Assembly (NCBI RefSeq): GCF_016545825.1
Contig: NC_052622.1
Location: 41,005,263-41,069,262 of the forward strand
Origin: Eucalyptus grandis
Taxonomy: Eukaryota > Streptophyta > Magnoliopsida > Myrtales > Myrtaceae
Direction: 5' to 3'
Length of the DNA: 64,000 bases
Numbering within the stretch: position 1 is the first letter of the stretch; the number at the start of each line of letters is the position of its first letter. This document shows, piece by piece, positions 37,494-49,813 of this stretch. The notes beneath the pieces were generated by a model. It made no database searches and was not told where the DNA came from. It was given only the letters and a program-made list of their open reading frames with translations. The position numbers and the translations under genes were made by a program.

Positions 37494-39146
37494 GGCAGAA
37501 ATCCGAATTGTGTGTATAATGTGTTCTGGGAGCAGAGAGAATTCACTTGCTAGAGATCAAAAGGAGATTCGTAATATATTTAATCGAATCAATATAGGTT
37601 TCTATAAAAGGGTACTAAGCCTTTCAAGACAAAGGAAAGTTCTTCCAACGTCATCGATTTTTTGGTGATTTTGCTAAACGTGCACGAAACGTTTGGGCAT
37701 TGTGGGAAAACGACCCGTTCGTTTTTTTCCCGGAGGAAGGATTTTGCAATTAACATGTGGACATATGTGCTAAGATTGATTTTAAAGAGTTACGTCGGTG
37801 AAATGAAATGATACAATTTTTCGTCTATTTCCGTTATCTATCGCAATTCTATCGCATCAGTTTATGGATCAGTTTTAAAAATACTAGAACTTGGTTGCGT
37901 CATTTTAGAAATTATTTTTTTAGTTCTCTGGTATTTCTGATTACAGGAAATGTTTGTGAGGTTATGTCAATAATATCTATTAGCAATCGGAATTCCGAGG
38001 TAGAGACACGATAGTCTTCTTTAGTGCTTCTCAAGGTTTGTGAATGGACAAATGAAATGACCACGTGCAGCTCTATTAGTGTTAATAAATTGCTAATCAA
38101 TGATTTGGAATGCTTTAGATTACTCTAATCTAAATGTGGGTTTTCCTCCATGATCTTCTCATTGAGAAAAACGAAATCCCCATATCTCAGTGATGTTCAG
38201 TTGCATACATTATGGTCACCATTGTCTCCTACTATCAAATTTGAGGATTTCGATTTGTCTAACGTTTGGACCAATTTTTACCTTTTAATTGTTAGCTTTT
38301 TCTCCCCAAATATTGGCGGACTTTTAGTAAATGTGGACTATTTGAAACCTTTAATATATATCGATATGTACAAAAGCATATACATAGTTTCTTATGATTA
38401 ACATATTAACTTGATGGGTCCTTATTTTAAAGTGTTAGTCCTCGTATGCCTCACACCCCCAAGTTAAATCGGTATATTTCTCTTCCCTAGAACTAGGGAA
38501 TACCAACAATAGTCACATCAAAGAGAAGTTGAACGTAGCAACTTCTTACGTCAAGTCATCCTCACATCAGATTCTCCATGGAGGGTTGTTGAATATGTAA
38601 AAAGAAAAAAAGCACATTTATTCTTTAAATAATTTAAAACAAAAGAACCAACATTATCACCAATATTTTGAGTGATATTGGGGATCATAGATTGATCTTT
38701 AAATAATTAGATTATATTCAACATTGGATAAGAGTTTATTGCAACTATTCAACATATATATCGACTTTGTAAATTAATTATAGAATTCATTGTACAATAT
38801 TTCGGCATCAATTTTTCTTACTTTTGAGTAACATTGGTATAATAAGACTGGTTTACAAAATCAGTACGCTAAATGGTGTTCAATAAGTAAATCATATTGA
38901 ACACCAAATAAGATCTTTTTTTTTTTTTTTTGCCCTATCTTTCAACGAGTGTCTACAAAATACTTAATATACAAATTTTGTGAATTGGGATTGAGATACT
39001 CAGTTTTATTACTAAACCTTCATGTCAATACTCTTCTGTAGGTAATTTGGCATTTTAATTTAGGGAAGTATTCTCTCAAGTAGCCAAACTCCAACGAGAG
39101 ATTTGGAAGGGCCTGATGCAAATCGGTAATACTTTGGAAAGCATAA
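37494..39146. other. AT-rich intergenic DNA
   Basis: The start should include the promoter and leader of the RING-H2 gene. The rest is AT-rich, with a T-run near 38919-38930 and no open frame or motif that I can assign. Confidence 0.45.
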
Positions 39147-39660
39147 TCTTTTTTTTTTCTTTTTGGTCAGAAATGCCAATTTTCATTACTAACTTGAAGA
39201 TGAAAGGTTACAAAAGGATCGGATATCCAAACATAAAATCAACCAAAAGGAAATGGGGAGGGATTAACAATCCAATTCATCGGGAGAGAGCCGACTTGAT
39301 AAGTTTTGCGACCCAGTCGGCCGCTTTATTATAATCTCTCAATTCAAAATGTATGTCGATTCCTTCTAGCTGGCCCAGCAAAAATATGCAATTGTATAAT
39401 GGAGCGAGAGGCCCATGGTGCTTCCGACCGACCCAAAATACAATCAACCGCTGATGAGCTATCAGATGATAGCACCGTGTACAAATCAATTGGAAGTACA
39501 TCTTCGGTTTATTTTTCCTCTTCAGTTTCTACCAAAGCAGAGCTTCCCATATGGTTAGGGTTTTGGCAATGAACGCGAAAGGGGTAAAGGTCCATTTGGC
39601 GGATTTGTCCATGAGAACTCCTTCTCTATTTTTGCATATTCCTGTTGCCGATTCCTCCAT
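39147..39660 (-). pseudogene. RNase H end and A-tail of the old LINE
   Basis: On the minus strand the frame near 39560-39655 reads NREGVLMDKSAKWTF and the one near 39277-39400 reads QLEGIDIHFELRDYNKAADW followed by VAKL. Both are typical of the RNase H domain that ends ORF2 in plant LINEs. An A-rich tail (a T-run on the plus strand) begins at 39147. The domain is cut at about 39660 by the A-tail of the younger LINE. Confidence 0.75.
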
Positions 39661-39726
39661 ATTTTTTTTTTTGATCTGTAAACCATCATCATTTTATTTA
39701 CTACTTCATATGATGAAACAAAACAC

Positions 39727-42700
39727 TCAGAGCATCAAAGCATAGTAGATCAAATAAGACAGGGGGGGATTATAAATCCAGTCTGGGGGTAGAGAGTTGT
39801 TTCGGCATGCCTTCGCGATCCAGTCCGCAAGGCGGTTTAAGTTTTTGCTATAGTGGGCCAACGTCAGGCCCGGAAGGTGAAGTAATTTTGCCTGGGCCCG
39901 GCTCCCGGTCGGATTCAGTTCCCAACTCAACTCTGTTGAAGTCTTCAAAGCGTGTACAAGAGATAAGCAGTCAGAGTGTACTTGAGGAGAGAGAAAGTTC
40001 CGGGTCTCGATGAAATTTAGGGTTTCGACGATCGCGATCGTCTCTACCTGGAGAGCCGAAGTCGCAGCGACTGGCTTCGCGAAACCATCAACGATGAGGC
40101 CTCGGTGATCTCTGCATACACATGGTATGGCCGCGCGATGTCGAGGAGGCTCTGTCATCTCAGTGGGAGGTTCTGTCGTATCGGTGTTTGCTGTGTTCCT
40201 TTCCAAATCTGGGTCGAAAGCTGCATCCACATTAATACGAATCGTTCCTGGAGGAGGTGGAAGCCAAGAGTCAGATAAGTGTTCGATTTTCTTCTTGTTG
40301 TTCTTTTCGCCATTTACAAATCTATAGCTTTCTATAAATGCTTCTGCTCTGGCTATGATTGATTTTGGTCTCGGAATCTGCTGATTGAAGATGAATCGAT
40401 TTCGTTCCTTCCAGATGTTCCATAATACCTCAGCAATTAGGTTGAATTTACCCGAGGTTACTGAAGACTGTTGTATGTCGCATCCATTCTTCAAATCGAG
40501 AGAGGCCGACTGGGAATCAGATATGCAAGGGGCCGAACTCCGGACCTTTACGAGTCCATGGGCGAGAGAAGGAAGGTGTGCTCCGGCGTTTACGCTTCTT
40601 TTTTGCGAGAGGGACACAAGGGAGAAGGTACGATTTTACGGTGGTGCAAGTTTTCCTTTGTAGCTAGGGCATTGTTACATGCATTCCAGAGAAAAATTCT
40701 TGTTCTGGGTGGGATTGTGGACTGCCATATATTTTTCCATAGATTAGGACTGGCCTGGTAAGATGATGTTGCTTGATTGTCCTGTGTGATAACAGATGCT
40801 TTCCTAAACATGAAATAGCCACTCTTTACTGAGTACTCTCCTGTTTTTGTGTGCATCCATACCAGCTTGTCATTCTCGTCGAGTAAGCCAATGGGTGTGG
40901 CTAGAATTTCCTGCACTCTCCTTTCATCGAACATAGAATGTATTAAGGGTTCATTCCATGTACCTGTGTCTGAATATATGAGTTCTGCGACTTTTTCTGG
41001 TTCATGTTGTGATCTTTGGGCCTTCTATTATACCACTCTTTAGCCATCTCGCTGTTCTAATTGGAGTGTTTTTGCCATTGCCAATCCTATGCATGACTTG
41101 AGGAGCAACCGAGTCCCTTGCCATGATGATACTCTGCCATCCCCACGAAGGCCTTGACCCTTTGCCTGCAGTCCAGAAATCTCTCTGTGAGTAATATAGC
41201 CCTTTCCATAATCTGGTTAACAAAGAGTCTGGATTTTGAATTATGCGCCACATCTGCTTTGCTAGCAGTGCTTTATTAACAGTCTGTAGATCTTTAAATC
41301 CCAATCCCCCTTCGCCTTTCCCTGTTTTCAACAAATCCCACTTCTTCCAGTGGATTGCAGTATTTTTCTCGTTGCTTTTCCACCAAAAAGAGGCAACCTT
41401 CTTCTCTATTGCTTTACAGATTGATATGGGAATTTTGTATATAGACATCGCGTACTGAGGGATAGCTTGTACTACTGCTTTTATGAGAATTTCCTTTCCA
41501 GCTTTTGATAACAGTTTTTCCTTCCAGCTGCTCAACTTGGAGTTTACCCGAGCTAGGATCCAAGCGAACATGTCATTCTTGGAGTGTCCCCAGTCTGAAG
41601 GTATGCCCAGATATTTCCCTGTCTTTGCGATTTCTGGAACCCTAAGAGCAGATGCCATATTTCTTCTTAGATCTGTAGGACATCCTTTACTAAAGTAGAT
41701 GCCTGATTTGTTGAGGTTAATTGCCTGGCCTGAAGCAAAGCAGTACTGATTAAGTATATCAGCAAGGTTTTGACATTCCATAACTGTTCCATGCAGGAAA
41801 AAGATTGAATCATCCGCAAATAGCAAATGGGACAGAGTAGGGCATTGATAGTTCAATCTGATCCCAGTGAGCGTACCCTCCTGCATAGCTTTCTTCATCA
41901 GAATCGACAACACATTGGCTACGATGATGAAAAGGTAAGGTGAGAGTGGGTCTCCTTGGCGCGAGCCGCGGGTTGGTTTGAAAAAGGTAACGGTTCTCCA
42001 TTGAGGTTTATCTTTGAAGGATACTTGTGCTCACACATTGCATTATCCATGTTATCCATTTGTCACAGAAGCCCATTTTTGTTAGGCATGCCTTAAGAAA
42101 ATCCCACTCAATGCGATCATAAGCCTTTTGCATGTCTAGTTTTAAGACTGCTTGAAATTTCTTCCTCTTGTTGCTAGTTCGGAGTCTGTGGAGCACTTCC
42201 TGTACTATCAATATGTTGTCCTGAATCTGCCTGCCTCCCACAAAAGCGCTCTGTTCCTCTGCGATGATATGGGGTAGGATAGGTTTGAGTCTGTTTGTAA
42301 GGACTTTAGAGATTATTTTGTATAGGAAGTTGCAGAGACTGATAGGGCGATATTGCTCTAGTTTTTCTGGCTGTGGGACTTTGGGTATCAGTGTGATTTG
42401 TGTTCTGTTTAGTGCAGGATCTAGATGGCCTGTGGTGAATAAGAGCTGCAGTGCTTGATGGATGTCTTTGGAGACAACTGGCCAATGTTCTCTATAAAAT
42501 ATTCCGTGGAACCCATCAGGACCGGGTGCCTTAAAAGCTCCAAGCTGCTGCATAGCTATGGTAACTTCCTCCTCAGTGAAATTCTCCATTAAGGTATGGT
42601 TCATCTGGTCATCCACTAAAGTAGGGATGTGTTGTAAGATAGGTTGCCAGTTACGGTCTCCCACCGATGTGTATAAGTTTTTGAAAAACTGTTCTGTCAT

Positions 42701-43873
42701 CCCCTTTACCTGCTGTTCCCCTCTTACCCATTCACCACTCTCATTTTTCAGCGTTCTTATCTGATTTCTACATCTCCTCTGAATTGTCGTTGCATGAAAG
42801 AAACGAGTGTTTTTGTCGCCCCACTTAATCCAACTTAATCTCGATCGCATGCCCCAATACATCTCTTCTTGTCTCCATAGTTAGTCGATTTCTTTAGTTA
42901 TTTCTTTCTCCCGAGATGTCTCTTCATGTGTTTGTTTGCTGTTCATCAGGTTCTGGAGTTCTCCTTTGAGCAGGGTGATTCTCTTCTTTGCATGGCCGAA
43001 TTTGCTCTTGCTCCACTGCATTAACCTCTGTTGTACTTGCTGCAATTTTTCCACCAGATTAAGGTCCTGTGCAGCAGGGTCATTCCAAGTATCTGTGATA
43101 ATGTTTTTGCTTTCTGTTTCATCAGACCAGTAAGCTTCATATCTGAACTGCTTTCGCTTTCTTCTTTTTGGTTGATCTAGAGATATCAGGATAGGACAGT
43201 GATCCAAGCCTATTGCTGGGAGTGCAGTGCAGTCTGCCTCAGGGTAAGTAATTCTCCATTGATGTGAGCATAATGCCCTGTCAAGTCTCTCTTTAACCAA
43301 GTTCTCTCCCTCCCGTTTATTTGACCAGGTGAAAGAGCATCCCTTGCAATCCAGGTCCATCAGGGAGCATTGATTAACAAAATCTCTGAAGGCTGTTAGC
43401 CGGTAAGTTTCTACCCTGTACTTCCTCTCTTTCTCCCAGTGGTTCAGTATTTCATTGAAATCTCCCAGGCAAAGCCATGGTATCCGGTAATATATACTCG
43501 CTGAGTAGATTCTTTCCCATAACTGAATTCTTTCTCTGAATACATTGGGTGCATGGAGAAATATGATTTTCATTTTCTGGTCTCGATCTGTCAGGTGGCA
43601 CTGGGTAAAGATCGCTGTGGCCGAGGAGGATTCAATTGATACCTGCAGTTGATCATCCCAGAATAAAGCTAAGCCCCCTGCTGTACCTTCGGGATTAACG
43701 ATGTAGCTGTTCTGGAAGTTAAGTCTTCTTTTTATTTTAAGCACTTTCTGCTCTGAGTTTTTTGTCTCCATAATGAAAACAAGGTTGGGCCGTTCTTGAG
43801 TCACAGTGACTCGTAATGCCTGGATTGTCAGGGGATTGCCCAGCCCCTGACAATTCCAGCTTAAGAGTTTCAT
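39727..43873 (-). pseudogene. Younger LINE ORF2: endonuclease, reverse transcriptase, RNase H
   Basis: Starts MKLLSWNCQGLGNPLTIQAL, the APE-type endonuclease, with catalytic-region text LGDFNEIL and a GLDHCPI motif near its end. The reverse transcriptase follows: FKAPGPDGFHGIFYREHW, LDMQKAYDRIEWDFL, SRQGDPLSPYLF and the catalytic FADDS. Next come a zf-RVT linker and an RNase H with INVDAAFDPD. Breaks seen: an in-frame TAA at about 42881 between endonuclease and reverse transcriptase, a frameshift near 42020 just before the SRQGDP block, another near 41000, and one near 40600-40640 in zf-RVT. With so few lesions the copy is much younger than the LINE it sits in. It would copy its own RNA at a nicked target if intact; as it stands it cannot make a full protein. 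Confidence 0.85.
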
Positions 43874-44041
43874 GGGTACTTTGGTGGCTTATTAGGGCTA
43901 GCCACCAAAGCCCATTGTTCTGACTTTTCTGCCACCCTAATAGGTGTTTCCACAAGCTGGATACGATTCTTCTGCATCTTTGAGATGATGGTTGTGCTCC
44001 ATATGGACAGAACCTTTTTGCTTTTTTTGCATTAGCCACCT

Positions 44042-44985
44042 TTACACTCTTTCCTTTCTGTTTTGCGGGGGGGTCCTCTTCAGGTCTCCTGTAGCTTCCT
44101 TCATTTGTTCTTCATGGATTGTCAGGATAGATTCCTCATCAATACAGCTATTTCCCCTTTTCTGGAGACATTTCGGGTCTAGCATGATTAAGTCCCGAGA
44201 AGAGGAGGGTGTGTAGGTGACATGATCTCTTGACTGGGTGTTGTAGACATGTGTTTGCTGGGATGTTGCTGAACTAATCTGCTCTGTGTCAGGTGTAGGA
44301 GATAGTGGGGTTTCCAGCACCACATCCACTTCTTCAGGGGGGAGTTCTTTCTGCCCATAAAAGATTTTGCCATAGGGACTGAGATCCCTCACATCAGCCC
44401 GCAGCCAATCACCATACATGGTCGGTAAGTTTTGCTCCATCCCTGACTCCTTACATGGTAGCTCAGCACACTCTGTAGTATAATGTCCAATTCTGCCACA
44501 GGAATAGCAGTAGTGGGGTAGTCTTTCGTATTTAAATTCAACCCAGAGCTTTTTATTATCTAGATTCACTATCACGCCAGTCTTCAGAGGTTGTTTCAAC
44601 AATAGTGTCACTTTGGCTTTACCCATCTTATATGTGCTATTTCCTTTTTCCTCCAGTTTTACTTCCACAACTGCTCCTATTTTTGAAGCAATTTCCTCGA
44701 TCACATCATAGGTAACTCTCCCATATGGTAGTCCAATGAATCTTACCCAGAAATCACAGTGATTATAATCATAACGAGAACTCGGGTGTATCGGGTTCGC
44801 ACTTTGCCTAAGTATTAGGAGATGACTGGAGAAAGACCAGGGCCCCGACTGGAGTATTCTCTGTGCATCGGCTTCCGAATGGAAGGAGAAAGAGAAGAAC
44901 CCAAGTTCTAATGTGGCACAGGCGAAGTTTTCTGTCTTCCACGCTTTTCGTATCTTCTCGATTTATCCTATCACATCCATGTTTT
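44042..44985 (-). pseudogene. Younger LINE ORF1, N-terminus missing
   Basis: Minus-strand frame with FSFSFHSEADAQRILQSGPW and DFWVRFIGLPYGRVTYDV, the DUF4283 region of plant LINE ORF1 proteins, followed by a zinc knuckle (CYSCGRIGHYTTEC, CX2CX4HX4C) near 44485-44525 and a Ser/Thr/Pro-rich tail to the stop at 44042. ORF1 binds the element's RNA. The roughly 80 residues expected before the DUF4283 core are missing, and a stop stands upstream at about 44960. The frame is open from about 44960 to the stop, if read past the non-ATG start. Confidence 0.75.
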
Positions 44986-44999
44986 GCAAACAATTGGGT

Positions 45000-45980
45000 C
45001 ACAGAAATTGCTTCGTCTATCATTAAACTTAGATTATGTCTTCTTGCTTAGAAAATTAGGGTGTGTCAAGCCTTCCAAGCGAGCCAAACAACTTTTGCAA
45101 ATAGGGGTTTGGATTGTGAACTGGTTCTCGTGGTAAGGTTCTGCCATGTCCATTTGTCCATTTGATTGCTATTTTCTTGGGATATGGCAACTTCGATTCT
45201 ATGGCTTGACTAGATTTCCTTTGTCTAGGGACATAAGATAAAGATGTGCTTTGTAGATTCGAGAGCTTGGCTGTAAAAGTGACACTTTGGTTCAGGTAAA
45301 ATCTTCCTCTTGTATAAATTTTCCTTCATTGGCAAAGTATTGTTGCATGAACTTCATACTAGAAACCTCACTCACTTTGGGGTAGCTTTTAAGTTTCCAA
45401 ATTTCAGTCTATAGTCTCTTAGGAGGCTGGTATGACGTAGAGGGTTGATTTACCATTTGAAATCTTTCTGAGTTTTGAAGCTTGTTATATCCACTTTTCA
45501 CCGTATAAGAACTTGAGTTATTTGTTGTCCATAGTATCTTATCCAGTCTAGGTGTTAGGCATAAAGTTAGCTAATATTTCATTAATAATTCTTTCCTCGA
45601 AAGTCTCTTGTAATAACTAAATATCCCATCCTCCATCATTATGATTTATTAATTATGCTATCAACTAAGGGTCATTTCTATTAGCTAGACTTTCTATCTT
45701 GCGTGAGAGCATCCATCCATCCTCTCTGATTATGATCATATTGCCATCACCAACGTCCCATTTAATATCTAGCCAAATTGTATCTCTTGTTATTAATAAG
45801 CTTTGCCACCCCCAAGAGGGTTGGGGGCCTTTGTTTGCTATCCAGAAATCTCCTTTGGGAAAGTAAATACCTTTCAATAGTCTACTCCATATGGCTTTCG
45901 AGTCTTGAATGAATCTCCAAACATGTTTTTCCAACTAGGTCTCTTAAGCTTAGCCCCTTACAATTTTTCATAGTTTTCAA
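45000..45980 (-). pseudogene. Old LINE fragment: reverse transcriptase end and zf-RVT linker
   Basis: Minus-strand frames give RPSWKKHVWRFIQDSKAIWS, then LKGIYFPKGDFWIANKGPQP and SWGWQSLLITRD (45665-45940), homologous to the same stretch in the younger LINE. Near 45240-45345 the frame reads NLYKRKILPEPKCHFYSQA and STKHIFILCP, the zf-RVT domain, and near 44985-45110 linker text with WLAWKA and MIDEAISVTQ. The fragment ends abruptly at 45980, where the GC-rich element starts. Confidence 0.75.
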
Positions 45981-47471
45981 GGACATTTGGACCCTTTAGT
46001 GCCAAAAGTTGGCACAAAGTGACACTTAAGTGTCAAAAGTTGCGAAAGTGACACTTAAATGCCAAAATCGAAGAAAAATGGATCACTTAAGTGTCAATCC
46101 GGCCAAAATCCAACCAAAATACTGATGTAGCGATTTTCCAGCGAAGCAAGTGCAAAACGGTGTCGTTTTGGTGCTGACGTGGTAAAAAATTAATACAAAA
46201 ATTAATTAAATGAAATTTAAAACTAAATTTATTTAGAACATTTAAAAATAAAAATACAAAAAATTCGGCAAAAGAACGCTTCAAGTGTCATAACTTTGGC
46301 CAAAGGGACACTTAAGTGCCATAACTTACGAAAGGTACACTTAAGTGCCAAATTCGAAAAAAAACGGATCACTTGAGTGCCACTCCGGCCAAAACGCCAA
46401 CGTGGCATTTTTCCGGCGAAGCGCGTCCAAAACGACGCCGTTTTGCACGCTGACGTGGCCAAAACGGCGTCGTTTTGGCCTGACGTGGCAAAAGAAAATT
46501 AAAAAAATTAATTTTAAAATTAAATTTAGTTAAAATATTTAAAAATAATAATTTTAAAATTAAATTTATTTAAAATATTTTAAAAATAATAATTTAAAAA
46601 ACTTTAAAAACATTTAAAAATTTAAAAAAAAAAGGAATGGGGGAGGCGGGCCGAGGGATCGGCCCTCGCCGCCGCCGCCCCCGCCGCCGGAAGGGCCGGT
46701 GACGGCGGGGGAGGGTCGGCCGGGGTCGCGGGCCCGGCCGGGCCAGCGACCCGGCCGACCGGCGGCGAGGGCTCACGAGGGTTGCAGCCCTCGCCCCGGA
46801 TCCGGCGCCCCGGTCGGCGGCCCTCGCCCGGCCGGGCCAAGGGCCGCCGACCCTCGCCGGATCTGGGCGAGGGCCGTGCGCCCCCAGATCTAGCGGCGAG
46901 GGCTCGCGGCCCTCGCCGGCCGACCGCCGCGAGCCCTCGCCCGGATCTAGCGGCGAGGTCGCGGCCCTCGCCCGATCCCGGCGGCGAGGGCTCGCGAGCC
47001 CTCGCCGCCGCCTCGCCGGCCCTCGCCGAGGCCCGCGACCCCGCCGACCCTCCCCCGCCGTCGCCGCTCTTCCCGGCGGCGGCCGAGGGCCGATCCTCGG
47101 CCCGCCTCCCGTTCCCTTCCCTTTTTTTTTTTTTTTTAATTTTTTTAAAGTTTTTAAAGTTTTTAAAATTTTTAAATATTATTTTTTAAAATATTTTAAC
47201 TAAATTTAATTTTTAATTTTATTTAATTATTTAATTATTTATTTTGTTCCACGTCAGCCAAAACGACGCCGTTTTGGCCATGTCAACGTGCAAAACGGCG
47301 CCGTTTGGCCACGCTTCACCGGAAAAAGCCACGTTGGCGTTTTTTTGGCCGGATTGGCACTCAAGTGATCCATTTTACTCCGATTTTGGCACTTAAGTGT
47401 ACCTTTCGTAAGTTATGACGCTTAAGTGTCCATTTGGGCAAAGTTAAGGTATTTGAGGGGTCCGCACGTCC
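45981..47471. mobile_element. GC-rich inverted-repeat DNA element inside the old LINE
   Basis: Starts GGACATTTGGACCC, and the right end reverse-complements to GGACGTGCGGACCC. Long arms built of repeated acacttaagtgccaaa and ggatcacttgagtgcca words occur at 45990-46195, again in the same orientation at 46270-46500, and inverted at 47230-47460. So either an element is nested in a partial copy, or the left arm is duplicated. The centre (46640-47110) is almost pure G+C with recurrent ggcgaggg/ccctcgcc and a 28-bp perfect palindrome at 46981-47008. AT-rich spacers flank the core. No transposase and no clear target duplication. Open frames in the core are low-complexity on both strands and are not called. 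Confidence 0.7.
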
Positions 47472-48640
47472 AAAAAATTCAAAGTAATACTAATGTAAGA
47501 TATTTGCTAAGTTATGAGCCTCGATAATTGTACCATCCATGAAAAATATAGCATCATTTGTGAATAGGAGATCTGATAGTGTAGGGCAATATGGATTCAA
47601 TTAGATGCCTTTATACTTCCATTTGTTATAGCTTTCAATATCAAGGAGGATAGGACATTAGTCATAAAAATAAAGAGATGGGGGATAGTGGGTCCCCTTG
47701 CCTAATCTCTCTTGTTGGTCTAAAATAATCACAAGACTCCCCATTTACTCCAACACTAAATGATACCAAGGAGATGCATTGTTTAACCAATAAAACTCAT
47801 TTCTCACAAAAGCCTATTTTCAACATTCATTCACATAGGAAATCCCATTTCTTCCTATCATAGGCTTTTTTTCATATGAAGTTTGAGGACCGCCTAAAAT
47901 TTTCGCTTTCATTTTGTCACTCTAGGCTGATGTAGAACTTCTTGAACAATGAAAATATTATCTTGTATTTGTTGACCCCAAAATAGGCATTTTGCTCTTG
48001 AGATATAATTTCTAGGAGTTAGGGTTTTGGTTTATTGGCCATAACTTTTTCAATGATTTTATAATTAAAATTACACAAGCTAATATGCATATACTGAGTA
48101 ATACTTTATGGATTAGAAATTTTAGGGATGAGAGTGATATGAGTTCTATTAATTTCATGATCAAGGATACCTTGGCTTAAGAAGTTATCTACCATTTTGA
48201 ATATCCTCATGAATTTCCAACCAATTGCTTTGATAGAATAATCCGCTAAGTCTGTTCAGTCCCAGTAACTTTGTTGCGCCCATTTAAAAGCCGTTACTTT
48301 CACTTCTTCCCTTTTAACATGCGCAACTAAAGCCTCATTCATTGCATTTGCAATCACTCGAGAACATTGGTCTAAAACTTGTTAATATTCTCTACTCCCC
48401 ATCGTATATATAGTCTAGTAGAAATTCATGATATGCTACTTAAGGATCGAAGGGTTTCTACTCCAATTATGATCATCAATTTGTAGCATAGAGATTTTGT
48501 TACATTGTCTTCTTTGTATTGTGGTTGTATGAAAGTATTTCTTACTTTGGTCCCCCCATTTTATCCAATTAATCCTAGATTTGGTGGCCCAATACATTAC
48601 TTTTTATCTCCATAGGCCTTCAATTTACTTAACAATTTGG
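47472..48640 (-). pseudogene. Old LINE fragment: central reverse transcriptase
   Basis: The minus strand shows, in broken frames, an HGTIIEAHNLANILH-like block (47490-47570), corresponding to HGTVMECQNLADILNQYC after the FADD motif of the younger LINE. Upstream are text for QGDPLSP-like and fingers/palm regions, and a segment near 48560-48600 matching WIKWGDQSKKYF-like text at the start of the domain. Many stops. The part that should follow NILH is missing up to the fragment at 45980. Confidence 0.65.
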
Positions 48641-48879
48641 CGATATTCCTTCTGATTCGGAGTCCCCTCTACCCTATTTGTCAACTCTTCCCTCTAGAGA
48701 TTAAATTTAACTAGATAGGTTTGTGAATTTTTTTGTTGCTCCACCTCGTCAGTTCATCAACTACCTTTTTGGTTTTGCTAACAATATCTAATAAGTTACC
48801 TTTCTCAACCCTCCAAGCTCTTTGAACCACTTCTTTGCACTCTGAATCCTATGTTTAGAAAGCTTCAAATCTGAAAATC

Positions 48880-49650
48880 TTCTCTCTTTTTTTTCACCCC
48901 AACTGAATTTGAAGTTAGAAAAGTTGAACTATGATCAGATCTAATTGCAAGTACTGCTTAAGCCTCTGCATCTGGGAGTAAGACTCTTCAATCTAGATTA
49001 CAAAGAGCCCTATGAAGTGTCTTTTTAACAAGCTTTGCACCTTCTCGATTGTTAGTCTATGTATAGGCACATCCCTTGCTCTCTATATCCATCAATGAGT
49101 ATGAGTTCACAAATTCCCGAAACATGACCATCCTATACCAATTCGCTTAATGTTTTCTAATCTTTTCCCACCGATATAAGACTTCATTGAACTCTCTAAT
49201 ATATGTCCATAGGAGACTATTTAAGACACGAATAAAATACAAGGTTTGCCATAACTTTAACCTCTCTTGATAATTAGTAGTTGTGTAAAGAAATGATATC
49301 TTCATAATGACTCCATTGTTAAGGTCCTTACATATAACATCAATGAGCTCTTTGGTATCAAATTCTACACCCACCTAAACCCCCTCATCTCACATAAGTA
49401 TAAATCCACCCCCAATTCCAATTAGTTTAATTATGTCTGCATCTTTAAATTAAGATGTTTTTTTACTCGATCGACAACAGTTTCTTTTTTCTTGGTTTTC
49501 ATAAGGAAGACCAAGTTGGGTCTTTCTCAAGCCACTTAGGCTTGAAGATACTAGATTATCAAGGGAGTGCACAATCCTTGACAATTCCAATTCAACAACT
49601 TCATATAGACCCAAGTGGCTTATTAGGGCTAGCCATCAAAACCCGTTCAT
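48880..49650 (-). pseudogene. Old LINE fragment: endonuclease
   Basis: The frame at 49147-49374 reads ISFLYTTTNYQERLKLWQTL then REFNEVLYRWEKIRK, homologous to the IFLHAPNVFRERIQLWERIY and GDFNEILNHWEKERK of the younger LINE endonuclease. Near 49610 the minus strand shows the start block LLNWNCQGLS. The order and spacing match an APE endonuclease domain, with several frame breaks. Confidence 0.7.
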
Positions 49651-49699
49651 TGACCCCTTTCCACACTTGGAATGGGGTGTCCAATAGATTCTCCTCATT

Positions 49700-49779
49700 C
49701 AGCAAGTTCACTTATAGTCCTCGCTTCTCATATGGAGTAAAACATTTATGTTTTTTAGTAATCGATATTTTATTTCCTA

Positions 49780-49813
<34 letters not shown>

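Larger units (their letters stand above)
39661..44985 (-). mobile_element. Younger, 5'-truncated L1-like LINE
   Basis: About 5.3 kb with long frames still visible. Its A-tail is at 39661-39672 (plus-strand T-run). Upstream on the minus strand come RNase H, zf-RVT, reverse transcriptase and endonuclease (ORF2) and a partial ORF1 with a zinc knuckle. ORF1 lacks its usual N-terminus, so the copy was probably 5'-truncated on insertion; the exact 5' edge (44955-45000) is uncertain. I could not find a matching target duplication by eye. Confidence 0.8.

Noticed and set aside
36774..37553. 259-codon plus-strand frame opposite the RING-H2 gene
   Set aside because: It is an antisense shadow. The minus strand has a textbook RING-H2 and membrane helix with a good ATG.
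44950..45200. Search for a target duplication of the younger LINE
   Set aside because: Text next to its A-tail (tatggaggaatcggcaacag on the minus strand) has no clear match at the presumed 5' edge, so no duplication is claimed.
46782..47189. 135-codon open frame on the plus strand
   Set aside because: Same artefact in the GC-rich core of the 45981-47471 element; low complexity ending in a poly-Phe/Leu/Lys tail from the AT-rich flank.
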